Assembly (NCBI GenBank): GCA_037044905.1 | Contig: JBAOKB010000179.1 | Span: 1 to 64,000, forward strand | DNA: 64,000 bases | Direction of reading: 5' to 3' | From: Hortaea werneckii | Lineage: Eukaryota; Ascomycota; Dothideomycetes; Mycosphaerellales; Teratosphaeriaceae | Shown: piece by piece, positions 33,387 to 43,427 of the stretch | Layout: each line of letters starts with the position of its first letter | How positions within the stretch are numbered: the first letter of the stretch is position 1 | The notes under the pieces: generated by a model | Told to the model about the DNA's origin: nothing | The model's input: the letters and a program-made list of their open reading frames with translations, nothing else | Database searches by the model: none | Program-made: the position numbers and the translations under genes

Positions 33387-34639
33387 ACAGGATACAGGAG
33401 ACACCACAAGAGGGCCAAAAGGAGAAGTGAGACAAGGCAGTAAACGTAGTAGCATACGAGTCAGCTTTAGATAGTGGTGAATGCGTCAAGTTGATAATGG
33501 TCAACAGTTCCCGGGTCAGACATGAAGAAGACAGACCTAGATCGACGCTTCTGCCTGGCGTAGATGACTCCTTTCCTTGTCAAATTAATCTAGGCAATCC
33601 GAACTCTGAATGTCCGACACACAAGCCCTTACCATCAATATCAATAATCACGCAAGAATTTTCTGACAGCAAGCAACCGTCATTCGAGAGCTGTCATTGC
33701 TACTTAAAGGCATGTCAAATCCACAGCCATACGATCCGGAGGCTCGCGGCACATCCGCCGGTGCTGACCAACGTTAGGGGGCTCGCTCGCTAAGATCTTC
33801 GAAGGGCATCTCTACAGCTTAGGAGGGTTTCCAACTGTGTTAGCTAGTGGACATACGGGCTGCAAAACTTCAACAGACTGAAGCAAAAGCAGCTTAAGTC
33901 AGGCACTGCTAGAGGCTGCCGAAGAAACGACGTTGCCGTTTGCCCCTGCTTTTCCCAGATAAGGATTTATTGTCGTCACTGCTGATCCTACCTGTGGATA
34001 GGACCTACTGCTCGCGCTGAACACTGCTTATGATACTACCATCTATCTCACTTAAATATGCAAAGACCCGAGCTCAATTCCTGCTCAGGCGAAAAGGATA
34101 CCTCGCATCTTGCAAAATGCAGCTGCGAATTGGCGTCAATTCAGACAAAGCTACTCTGACGGAGGGCTCCTTTCGAAATGATGAGTGTAGGAGAGAGATT
34201 AGGAATAGAGCCCATGTTTCAGTCGACGGCAGCCTTGCACCTTATCTGGAGCATCTCTTCCGCTCAAACTTACCCAGACCTAGATCTTTAATTCATGTGG
34301 CCAGCGGAAAGAATCTCCAGCTTTTGTAGGGGACGCTGGAGGAGGTACATAGATGACATGAGGATGATACCATTAAATGCGTAAGCCCTAATGAACAATT
34401 CAAGTCGTCGGTCGTCAGACTGTCATTTTCTGTTCAATGAACGCCATATCTCTTGAAGTGCCGTAACAAATTGATCTAGTTAAGCCGGGTCGGTGAGTCG
34501 TATGTGTGCCGCCTGAAACTCAGGAAGAAATGTTGAGGTGTTTGCACATGCGCGCTTGCATGTCCCAGGACAAAATCGTATTTCAATCGTAGACCTCCAT
34601 CCTTCACTTTTCAAACCTTCAATCAAAACTTCCTTGACA
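33387..34639. other. Region between the two XY copies, no gene seen
   Basis: Only short frames occur on either strand. The last 200 bp should include the promoter of XY copy 2; a pyrimidine-rich stretch precedes its ATG. The spacing suggests a tandem duplication of about 2 kb. Confidence 0.4.
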
Positions 34640-35430
34640 ATGGCGTTATTCAGAGCATCCGCCGGTATGAGAATGACATACATTCCCCCGGAGGATCTCC
34701 TTAGAGATGTTCTGGCGCATCTTCAAGCGGTGGCCGTTAGGGAGTCTGCGCACAAGAGGCTCCCATCGACGAGAGTCAATGAGATGCTCAACTACATCCT
34801 CGTCGTGTCCGAAGCCCAAGCAGCTGTGTACAAGCAGGCAGCTAGAGCTTTAAGCTCAGACATGCGTGTTGATTACATGAGGCGAGGTGCCGCGGTCGGG
34901 ATGCTTGCGGGTCATTAAATCACTCGATCTTTTGTGGGATGGCTTATCCAACTCGGTTCACAGATGCTGTCAAGAAGTCCGTCAAGAAGTCCCCAGCAAT
35001 TTCGGTATTTTTGGCGCAACCATCTCGGAAGGAGTTGGTCAAAACGCTGACTATCGACGAGCCCACGCACAAGATCGAAGCCAGGGTCGCGTCCTACCTC
35101 GCTTCTGCGAAGAAGCAAGAGGACGAGGAAAGGGGCCATGCCGCTGGTCCCAACATCGGAGGATCAGCCCGGACAGGACGCACCCCAGACAACGGCGAGA
35201 CTGCAGCCTTCATGCAGCGCGTGGCTGGAGGCAATGCCGAAGGCGACGAAGGGACCTTCTCCGCCGAACGTCCTCGCACCCCGCACGACCTGTCTCGCCA
35301 AGGCACACAGAACGAAGAGGATGCCTCAATGGAGAATCTGTCCGACACTTCTGGTGAGGAGTTTGACACGCAGGCGAGAGATAAAGCGCTCGAGAAGGTT
35401 ATGGCGGACCTTGCAATAATCCCAATCTAG
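34640..35430 (+). CDS. Family XY copy 2, intact two-exon helical protein
   Basis: Exon 1 is 34640-34910 and exon 2 34964-35430, giving 245 residues. The 53-bp intron is needed: without it the first frame stops after GMLAGH and a second frame starts 20 bp later. Spliced, ...GMLA-DAVKKSVKKSPAIS... stays in frame, and copy 1 has an intron of equal length and phase at the same place. The donor is GTCATT, weaker than usual. Exon 1 encodes an amphipathic helical domain (LLRDVLAHLQAVAVRESAHKR, YILVVSEAQAAVYKQAARAL). Exon 2 has AFMQRVAGG, an acidic Ser-rich linker and a final helix ALEKVMADLAI. Function unknown. The layout of helical block, Ser-rich linker and final helix resembles family W. Confidence 0.72.
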
Positions 35431-35781
35431 GGGTAATCGGTCATGGGGAGCGGGAGATGTCCACATAGCAGGCTGAGCAAGATACATTGCACGAATGAGG
35501 CTAGAAAGAATGCATGCACGTGATCAATCAAAGCAAAGATGACCCTTTCACACATTTGCCCCGCCTGAGTCATGTCACTGATGCTGCCTGGTGTCAATGA
35601 TTCGGACTGTCACGTTGTCAAATTCGTTGCTATCTGATTGCCACCCTCAACCAAAGACACACACACCCCTTTCAACCCATACCTTCAAGCTTTTTCTACA
35701 AACGCGACAATACGATAGATCATCCAAGTCATCCAAGCCAGTCAATCTTACTTGTCAAAAAGTCCGACCGTATCCCTGACG
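35431..35781. other. Spacer between XY copy 2 and W copy 2
   Basis: No gene is seen. A pyrimidine/A-rich stretch with CAAAGACACACACACCCC near 35655 may be part of the W2 promoter. Confidence 0.35.
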
Positions 35782-36783
35782 ATGGTGGCCGCCGTTCCTT
35801 CCCACGCTCTCATAGGTTCTCGACCGACGAGAGCCTGGCACAAAAGTCCGACCGTCTCAGCCGTATTGTCAAACATCAAGAACAGAAGATTCGTGAGCTG
35901 AAAAATGAGAACATTTTACTGCGGATCCTCAGAGGCCGCAGCAAAGACAGCGGTTTCGTTGCTGTCTGATGAACAGCCAAGAACAAGGCCCAATGTACGA
36001 TTCTTCGATCATGTAGACTTTCGCATTTAACGAACTGTTTGAATAGTCCTGCTCAGCGCGTTAGACCCCTTGTACGAGGCTCATGGTTATGCTGCCGCAC
36101 GTAGGACCTAGAAAAACCAAGCGACGATCTTGATGAACATGGACTTGGTTACTGCGGAAGCGTACATCAACAACAACTTTTCAAAGTTAGTACAGATCCA
36201 TTCCAAGCGTTGGCAGTCGTTTAATTATCTTACAGCATGTTCACCCGCTCAGACTGCGTAGAGTCCACTGTCCACTCCCAGGGGCGAAAAGACCAACAGC
36301 TCGAATGAGCATACCTCGGCGCACAATGAGCGCAACCAAACTTCGACGCAAATTCGGACCCAGACCAACCATCTCTTCGTGCGTGCCTCTCCTGCTTCAT
36401 CGGAGACCGTCCGTGGAGATGGCAGTCCCCCTACTCGCGACACCAGCGGACCTTCGACTTCGCGCGCACCTTCTGGAGGAGGACACGGGTAATGGGAAGG
36501 CCACAGCCGCATCCCACAGCCTGGGCAAGCTGTCTCTCAAAGGGCTAAACTTTCACGGGCTGGCTATGGCCGGCCAGGCGTCGATGGGAGACCTGCCATC
36601 CGAACCCGCGTTGCACCAGCTACGCAATCGCTGTTGCCGTCTGGTGACGTATCCGATGTCAGGCAAGAGGCGGGGCGGAACACACCTGCTGGCACCGCAG
36701 AGCGCTCCCAACTTTTTGACGAGGAGAGCCTTAGGGCGGAGATAGCTGACGAAGAAGCTCAACGGGCGAGGATGGGTTTCTAA
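35782..36783 (+). pseudogene. Family W copy 2, decayed
   Basis: From about 35835 one frame gives a coiled coil (LAQKSDRLSRIVKHQEQKIR...) matching the first exon of copy 3. Then LDPLYEAHGYAAARRT, a TAG, and VTAEAYINNNFSK match the middle block of copies 1 and 3. An intron (about 36187-36236, GTTAGT...TTACAG) follows. Then a Ser/Thr/Pro-rich part with a TAA near 36491 and a final helix EESLRAEIADEEAQRARMGF. The first ATG is out of frame with the coiled coil. It is followed by family Z copy 2 on the opposite strand, as W1 is by Z1. Confidence 0.6.
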
Positions 36784-37161
36784 TCGCAATGATGCAGAGC
36801 ACTTCTTTACCGTGACGCAGATAGCTAGAAATGGGAAAGGGGGGTTTAGATAACGATTGGCCGGCGACATTCGTGAAGAAGCGAAGACACATGAAGTGTA
36901 GTGTGTGAACCGAGCAGAAGTCGATACACAAGAAACACTGCGCAATTCTCTAACATTCCCGTGCCAATACTTTGTGGATGACACTTTGAAGTGAATGTTT
37001 GACATGTTGACCATTTTACCCGGCATATTTCTTAGCTATGCATCTCGAAAAGCTAACACACCAAAACTTTTGACTACGAAGCAGTTGCAGGCCTGTTCTG
37101 CCAAACATCCGCCAACTTCCTGCTCGTGTCTTCTGTGCTATTGACATAATGGGAGACCACA

Positions 37162-37415
37162 CTACCCTGCACTTTTTTTGCTGTGTCCGGAAGAAGCAGC
37201 ATGCACAAATAGTTGCCTGCGTTTTATACAGACACGTTCAGCACTATAGCATGCCCTGCAGCTGAACTTCTCCGGGTCGGCAGTTGTCCAATAGGCCGTG
37301 GACTTGGACAACGTGCAACTGGCACACCTGAAGTTTTCCACAAAGCGCGTAATGTAGTTGGCACCGTATTTGACCCGGTACCCGATCAGTTGGTCCATGA
37401 TAGTAGTTTTTTTTT

Positions 37416-37461
<46 letters not shown>

Positions 37462-38400
37462 GTGCGGCGTCGGGACATTCCACGAAGTTCAATTGACCGT
37501 GGCTTTTCCCTTTTATATTCGAAAGGCCGAGGCGAAAATCCTTGAGATCTCGCAGCACCAATCTTTCGGAATTGTCGGCGTCTAGCGAGTCTTCAGCGTC
37601 TTCAGAGTCTAACGAGTCCGATGTAACGTAAAATTCATCCATCCCGACGCCCGTCCTCATTGTCTCCTCCATCTTGTTCAGCTTCCTCCGGACCCCGTCG
37701 GACTCGTCATCGTCGTATTCATTCCCCTTACTTCTTGGTTGCTCCTGTTGCTGCAGCTGCTCCCCCTCCTCGGTCTCTGCTTCCATCTCTTCCTCAAGAT
37801 CATCGGGCATCTATAATGTTGCAGCGAGTGAAGCGCTTGGCTCCAGGCGCACCCTGTTAGAGATGATAGGGGTTGCAGGCCGCTTGCGAAGTTGCTGCTG
37901 CAATGGCTCGCACTTTGCGGTCATCCGTTGTAGTCGCTGGTCTTTCGCGACCAGGTCGTCGCTTATCCGTTCCAGCTCGTGCAGCTCGTGATCATTCTCC
38001 GTCAAACCGGATCCCTTAGCCGCTATTGCTTCCTCAAGAGCGAGACTCCTGCGGCCTTGGCTATCTATCTGGGCAGATTTTGCCTGATCTACTCATTGCA
38101 GGTGGTGGATGCGCAGATTGGTTTTGGTGTTACTGTTGATTGTTGCCATTGCATTTCGAACTTCTTGCATACCTAGGTATTTTTGGATGTCATGTCGTCG
38201 AAGCGGTGCTGAAGACCATCTAGTGTATCGTTAACGGCTGTCACAGTCTTAAAGAGACCCGATGACCGATCTCGCGCAGTGGAAAACGACTTAATGGCCC
38301 CATGCACAGTGTTCAGTAGCATACGGCTCTGGTGCACTACGTCCACTAATAAAAGCACACTATTGGAATGATCGCCAATGCTTGACGGCGGCGAGCGGTG
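37162..38400 (-). pseudogene. Family Z copy 2, broken by stops and a poly-C tract
   Basis: The N-terminal part (AIKSFSTA...LQHRFDD) is followed by a frame change near 38170, then a coiled coil LALEEAIAAKG...RKRPATPIIS. A TAG at 37811-37813 separates this from the in-frame acidic part beginning MPDDLEEEMEAETEEGEQ. After VECPDAALP the sense strand has 43 C in a row, read as prolines, and the next part continues in another frame: NFRCASCTLSKS..W...FSCRACYSAERVCIKRR. All Cys of the finger are kept. The homopolymer length decides whether the finger is in frame, and its length is uncertain in a nanopore-based assembly. It converges with W copy 2. Confidence 0.65.
37418..37460. repeat. Poly-G tract of 43 bases (poly-C in family Z copy 2)
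   Basis: An uninterrupted G run on the plus strand follows T9-GA. It lies between the acidic and Cys-rich parts of Z copy 2. A nearly equal run (42 G) lies just after Z copy 3 at 44857-44898; both are followed by AGT. Confidence 0.9.
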
Positions 38401-38647
38401 TTACATGCTTCACCGGTCCCGTACGATGTACAAGCAAACGAGGGTCCCTGCCAACTCCCGCAATCGTACCTTGCTCTGCGAGAGAGTGGCGTCACTAGTG
38501 CTTCCAGGCATCCGGACGATGACTATTCTGGACTTTGCACGCATCTTCTACATCATCATGATCTACTGTAGCGGAGCCTCGTTCGGGTTGTGCAATCATT
38601 GCTTGCCAATCCTTGCCACACTCATTAAGCCCAGTCGATCCACCAAG
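38401..38647. other. Divergent spacer between Z copy 2 and the Z fragment
   Basis: About 250 bp separate the two oppositely oriented Z family copies. It may hold both promoters. No gene is seen. Confidence 0.4.
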
Positions 38648-38968
38648 ATGCCTGGACAGCGCAACAACGAACAGCAGAGCGTGTCAGAGTAAGTCGTCAA
38701 CTCAGTCGCAGCGCTCATGCCATACCAACGTACTCCGCAGCGCCATCAAGTCGCTATCGACTGTGGTGAAAGCTATCCATAGATGCTATGAACCATCCCG
38801 CTACACTGGGCCTCGACCAAGTGGCAATGAGCTTGCGCTTAACTATGGACGAGCCACAGCACCGGTTCGACATCAAGGTCGCTAGAAATATGGCGGAAAT
38901 CCACAATGCAGCCGACCTTATTATCCGTAACGACACCAGAGCCAAGTCGCTTGTTATAATTACATAGT
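38648..38968 (+). pseudogene. Family Z copy 4, N-terminal fragment
   Basis: Exon 1 (38648-38688) starts MPGQRNNEQQSVS and ends in phase 2. A 52-bp intron (38689-38740, GTAAGT...CCGCAG) follows. Exon 2 has AIKSLSTVVKAIHR...EPSRYTG, then one extra C shifts the frame, after which LDQVAMSLRLTM...HRFDIKVARNMAEI and a stop follow. The segments and the intron phase match Z copy 3, and AIKSLS matches copies 1 and 2. The coiled coil and Cys-rich parts are missing, so it is a truncated duplicate. Confidence 0.6.
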
Positions 38969-39301
38969 ATGTCGGCAAGACGATGCTCCTTACAACCTGG
39001 AATGTCCGTACGCCGTCGATTGAACCATTTTGGACAGTCGGCTTCGGAGCAATCCCGGCCCCGACGCCCCCGATTATTATATGCTAGCATTCCCCTCTTT
39101 CTGCGACATCTCGACACTTGACCTCAAGCGAAACCTCCAAGAGGTATCAAGTCTGTTAATACTGGCTCAAGCGATCTTCCGCAGTCTTTATCGCCGGTCC
39201 ACTGTACGGTGCACCCGCGTCCATGACATACGTTACGTGACCGGCTTATCAAAACCAGCTATGTCGCTACCCTCTGCCCAGCGCAAAATCTTAGAGGATC
39301 T
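38969..39301. other. Spacer, no gene supported
   Basis: The sequence has short frames only. The frame of the next gene extends back to a TGA at about 39224 without a Met. Confidence 0.35.
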
Positions 39302-39916
39302 CTAGGCCATGACAAATGGGGCTTCGTAATATACCGCTGCACCTATCGGGACAATCAGGCATGGGATCGCTTTAAGGATATTGTGCGGAGGCGCACGTTG
39401 GAGGACATGGCAGACTCGGATGCGCCCGAAGCTGCCGACCGCTTAGAATGGACTTTCGTAGACGATGAAGCCTCGTTGGATGGGGCTTCGAAAGACCAGC
39501 TTCGCGCGCGCTTCAGACAGTGGGCCACAGAAGCTATCACATCCGAAAATCCTCGAGCAGAGCATCATCAAATCTTCGGTGTTCCGCGCTACCGTTACTT
39601 CATTCAGGTAGACGAGCAATCTTTACGGAGCGTTCTGTTAGCGCCTGCGCTGGATCCGTCGGGCAAAGGCTATGTTCACTTTGTGGATTCTCAATGGAAG
39701 CAATCGAGCGAGGACGACGACGACGACGACGACGACGAAAGCGAAGAAAATGAAGAGGCGTATGAGCTAATTGAAGGGTGTGCGGAGGAAGACGTGGGGT
39801 GGATGAAGATAGCGGCTATGATGATCGATGCATCTTTCTATGACATCTCTTCGGGCTTTGCCTATGGAGGATGGCATGTATACTATAAGCGGCCACCCGC
39901 AAGAGTACTCTACTAG
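39302..39916 (+). pseudogene. 'WGF' family hypothetical protein, start missing
   Basis: The frame begins without a Met as LGHDKWGFVIYRCTYRD, the hallmark of a large family of fungal proteins of unknown function (W-G-F-x-[IV]-Y/V-R-x-x-Y, then a region with LRARFRQWA, then PRYRYFIQVDE). It ends DISSGFAYGGWHVYYKRPP, also typical. An acidic run (about nine Asp) lies at 39715-39745. Length from the WGF motif is about 200 residues, close to the family. A first exon or start may be missing or lost; the frame upstream hits a stop at 39224. A second, complete member is at 51667-50837. Confidence 0.6.
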
Positions 39917-41969
39917 ACTATAGTAGCCAATGTTCAAATCCATATTAAACTATAGACCTTATCTATAACTATACTAGAGCCTAAGACTACATTAAAGACC
40001 TAGAAGCCTCTAAGTAAACTAAGTAAGCTAAAATTGATAATCTCTTTTAGTAAACTAAGGGAGGAGTAGCTACATAGCCTAATAGTCTAGCAGAGGAGGA
40101 TAAAGAGCTCGCTACACAAAGGCATGAGAGATCTAAGACTTAACTATCCCATGCGAATCCCTCGATAGATAGATACGTAACCTAATCGAACGAATAGCAA
40201 GAACTACAGTCTTGAAGAGGTATAGAAGACGGAGAATGCGCCTGCCGTTTCGAGATGATGAACGAAATTGTACGGTGACTAGCTTTAGATGGAAAGTGAT
40301 TTGAGAAGCATGCGGCACGAGATTGAGTCTTTAGAGTTGGTTGAGCAGCAAGAGAAGATGCGGTGCCGAGCACCCACGTTGTTTGGTTGAGGCTTGCGTC
40401 GAGAATCGGTCCCGCCGCAGCGGCGCATTGGAAAGAGGTCGATCGTCGTGTAGGACTCATGGAGACCTGGAGAAGAGGTCTCGCCTATGACATAAATCGT
40501 GCACAGCTAGATTCTTTCAACCGCAGTAGTAAATGACCTGGTAAACTGGCTACACTTTTCCATCGAGCAATCATTGTCCACGTTCGATCGACATGAATGT
40601 GTCTTGTGAATGAGGACGCCGTATATGCTGACAGCCTAACGGTCATCTCATAATGGTTGTGTTGCTGTAAGTACGATAGTTGCCAACAGCCGAGTACGAG
40701 GGACGATATCTGGGGTTTTCCATCGAACAGAAATGCTTGAAGGAGGACGTCCGAGACAATGTTAAGGATATGTCTATGAGTAGGACCCATAGAGAAAACG
40801 CTACCACTGAGGTCTAGCCCGGTGGCATTTGATGGACGTCGAACTTATTAATCATTCCTTGCCTCCAGGTTCCCATGATATGCTACTGTCGCTTCTGCCT
40901 CTGGACACCGATACCGTATTGAATTTCTTCTTCTTCAGGCTTGAATGAAACGCTGATTACTCTCTCACTTCGGTCAATGTGGCACCCTGTTTCGCAAGTA
41001 CAATTGTCCAAGGCTGATCGCCGGCGTCGCCGCCGTAGGCGGCTCCCATAAATGTGCAGGGGCTTATCGCAGTAGTAAATGGGCTTGATTTCAAGGTAGC
41101 GCTTTTGTAGGGACTCGCAGCTGAATGCTTCGACTGTGCATGCTTCTGCTTGTGAACCTACCAGACCAAGGCGTTGTCTCCAGACTCGAATGTATTTTCG
41201 GAAAAGAGCAGCACCTGTGCGAAATGGGTTGCAGTACCCTGCTAGACGATGACGGCTGCCAGAAACCAAAATGACCCTGCATTTACGCTGGTGCCTAGCT
41301 GACGGCGCCCTCTATACGGAGAGCAGGCATGTTGCAGATTTATCAAGGCTAGATGGGTGATAATAGCTTGAGTGGATGTCGCGGCGGGGTGACCTTGTAT
41401 TATCGACTGAATGAGACATATGTGAGCATACGAGTTGTGGTAGAGTTTTGGTATTGGTATGAACTATCTTTGCGTTCGAAATGTATCCGAGTGGATATCG
41501 CGGCAGGCAAATCTTTCCTGTTGACTGGGTGAGGACATATCTGAGCATACGAATTGATATACGAGTCTAGGATCAGCAAGAGCCGTTTATGTACCTGTCA
41601 TGTATCATAAACCATTGCATTCCAAACGATACCAAGTGAATGGCACGGAGCACAATGTTGACGCAGCTGAGGGATGATTTGGTCGGGGTCCAACAACGCA
41701 CATGAAATTGAAGGAGCCTGGAACGTCAGACAATGCAGTGAATGCACGTGATAGTCAAATTGGAAGAGACTAGAAGAGCAAACGACGTCAGTTGAATCAG
41801 ACTGAGGTGGTTGCCTTGTGTGAATGACTCAACCCTTCGTTCAATTGACAAAAGCTCTGATTGTCGATCAAAAACAAACCTCCGACTGAGGACAACTTAG
41901 CACTTCTTTACTACCAAAATCGCCTCCTCTTCTGCCGCTACAAGTCGACCACTTTGTCTCTCCACTACC
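39917..41969. other. AT-rich relic and intergenic DNA
   Basis: Bases 39917-40130 are rich in CTA, TAG and TTA, like RIP-mutated transposon sequence. Further on, a minus frame of 128 codons (41269-40883) has an Arg-rich core and Glu run but no motif I recognise. Bases 41350-41560 hold two related segments with GTGGATATCGCGGCAGG-like and GTGGATGTCGCGGCGGG-like wording about 105 bp apart, a small degenerate direct repeat. No gene is supported. Confidence 0.4.
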
Positions 41970-42861
41970 ATGTCCAGCCACTACAGTCCATCGGCGGGTG
42001 GCGCCCCGGCTGAGCCTGCGCGGCACCCAGTCGCTCCTCCATTCGGGCTCTCTACTATCAACACGCTTGTGCACCAGCGCGATGAGCTGCGTCGCGAAGT
42101 GGCGGAGCAGGCACAAAAGATTCGTCAACTGGAGGCAAAAGACATTCTCGGCCAAGCACTTCTCGGTGCTGTCGCAAAGATGCAGGACAGAAACAAAGCC
42201 GACGGTAAGTGATCGTCGAAAGGAGTTTTATTGCTAGGCTGACTATATCAAAAGCGATGGTCAACGCAGTCGGAAGTATCTACGAAGCTCAAGGCCACTT
42301 CGCCTCCCGCGAGATCATCAAAGTTCAAGAAGAGCTTCTCGTGCGTCTTAGCCTGCCCGCACTCGAGGACTTCCTCAACAATTACTTTTTAAAAGTATGT
42401 GTCCTTAGAGAAGCGGCTAACTCCCTTGCTAATCGTCTCATAGGTCGACTACCAACGACGTGCCGTCAGAGCGTCTTCCTGAGCGCACTGCTGGCAACAT
42501 CAACACAGGTATGTCTTATAGTAGAGATAATGAGGTATAAATAGCCACTGACCAAGCAGGTACCAACCTACAACATGCAACACTAGAGGAGCAGCAACTT
42601 ACTGCCAGTCACAACCTGCAGGAAGACGTCTCACAGTATCCAGTAGGATCCCGCACTGCGCAGACGTCAGAGAAGAGTGAACTCTTCAATTTTTGGCGAG
42701 GTCTAGATCGGGCGGTGTATGGGCACCCTCAACCAGACTATAAAATCGCAAATCAACACTTCGAGAAGCTAATGGAAGTGTTGAGGAAGGAAGATGAGGC
42801 AGATATGGAAGCGGCTGAGAAACAATGGCAAAACGCACTTATGGCTCTGCATTCAGCTTGA
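41970..42861 (+). CDS. Family W copy 3, four-exon coiled-coil protein
   Basis: Exons are 41970-42204, 42255-42394, 42472-42508 and 42560-42861, giving 237 residues with no stop. Introns 1 and 3 have clear GT-AG ends and CTGAC branch sites. Intron 2 (GTATGT) needs the acceptor ...GTCAGAG at 42471 to stay in frame; the nearer CATAG at 42443 would cause a stop, so this join is less sure. The protein starts MSSHYSPSAGG, has a coiled coil DELRREVAEQAQKIRQLEAK, the family block SIYEAQGHFASREIIKVQEELL and LEDFLNNYFLK, a Ser/Thr linker and a final helical part (FNFWRGLDRAVYGHP, EKLMEVLRKEDEADMEAAEK). No signal peptide. It stands directly before Z copy 3, 567 bp away, on the same strand. Function unknown. 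Confidence 0.68.
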
Positions 42862-43427
42862 GACTGACCGCTACGGCTATAACCAGCGCGGCTACAACCA
42901 GATTGGAGGATGGCGGGTCGGTTATGTTATTGATCAAGACAGACAAAGAGGAACAAGAGGACGCTCAAAGTGCACAACCAGCTCTTGATTGACATTCATG
43001 TTCGGCGAGAGAGTGATCTCGCCGTAGAAAGGGCCTCAAGCTGTCTCGGTCAATTTCTTTCATAACTGTCTTTTATTCATGCCTACTTAGGCGGGGCCAT
43101 CCAATGTGAAATGTATTGCTACAGTAGCAACCTCAGATAGTTTAAGAATTTTTGCGTTCACAAATGCGAGTCTGGTTCATGATTGATCATGTTCATCTCT
43201 TAACCCGGTCGATGAAACCTGCTAAAGACCGATACATTGACACCGATCCACGAAGTCATCTTTATTTTTGGATCTGACTTCGCATGAGCAGAGTTGGATA
43301 AAGCCTGATCATCCTCCAAGTCGTTTTGGAACATGACGAGCCATTGTAAGAACTTTAAAGCTTTCAGATCACATAGCTTGCCAGTCATAGGTCTTTTAAC
43401 CGCCCTCAACCCGGCCAAGTCGCCAAC
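42862..43427. other. Spacer between W3 and Z3
   Basis: It holds the W3 3' end and probably the Z3 promoter. No gene is seen. Confidence 0.4.

Noticed and set aside
34640..35430. Two separate bicistronic genes with a 20-bp gap
   Set aside because: A 53-bp intron of equal phase and position in both XY copies joins the frames, so one spliced gene is simpler.
37244..37810. 188-codon protein with a natural poly-Pro stretch
   Set aside because: The prolines come from a C43 homopolymer, and the frame after it loses the conserved finger, which lies in another frame. The frame before it belongs to family Z.
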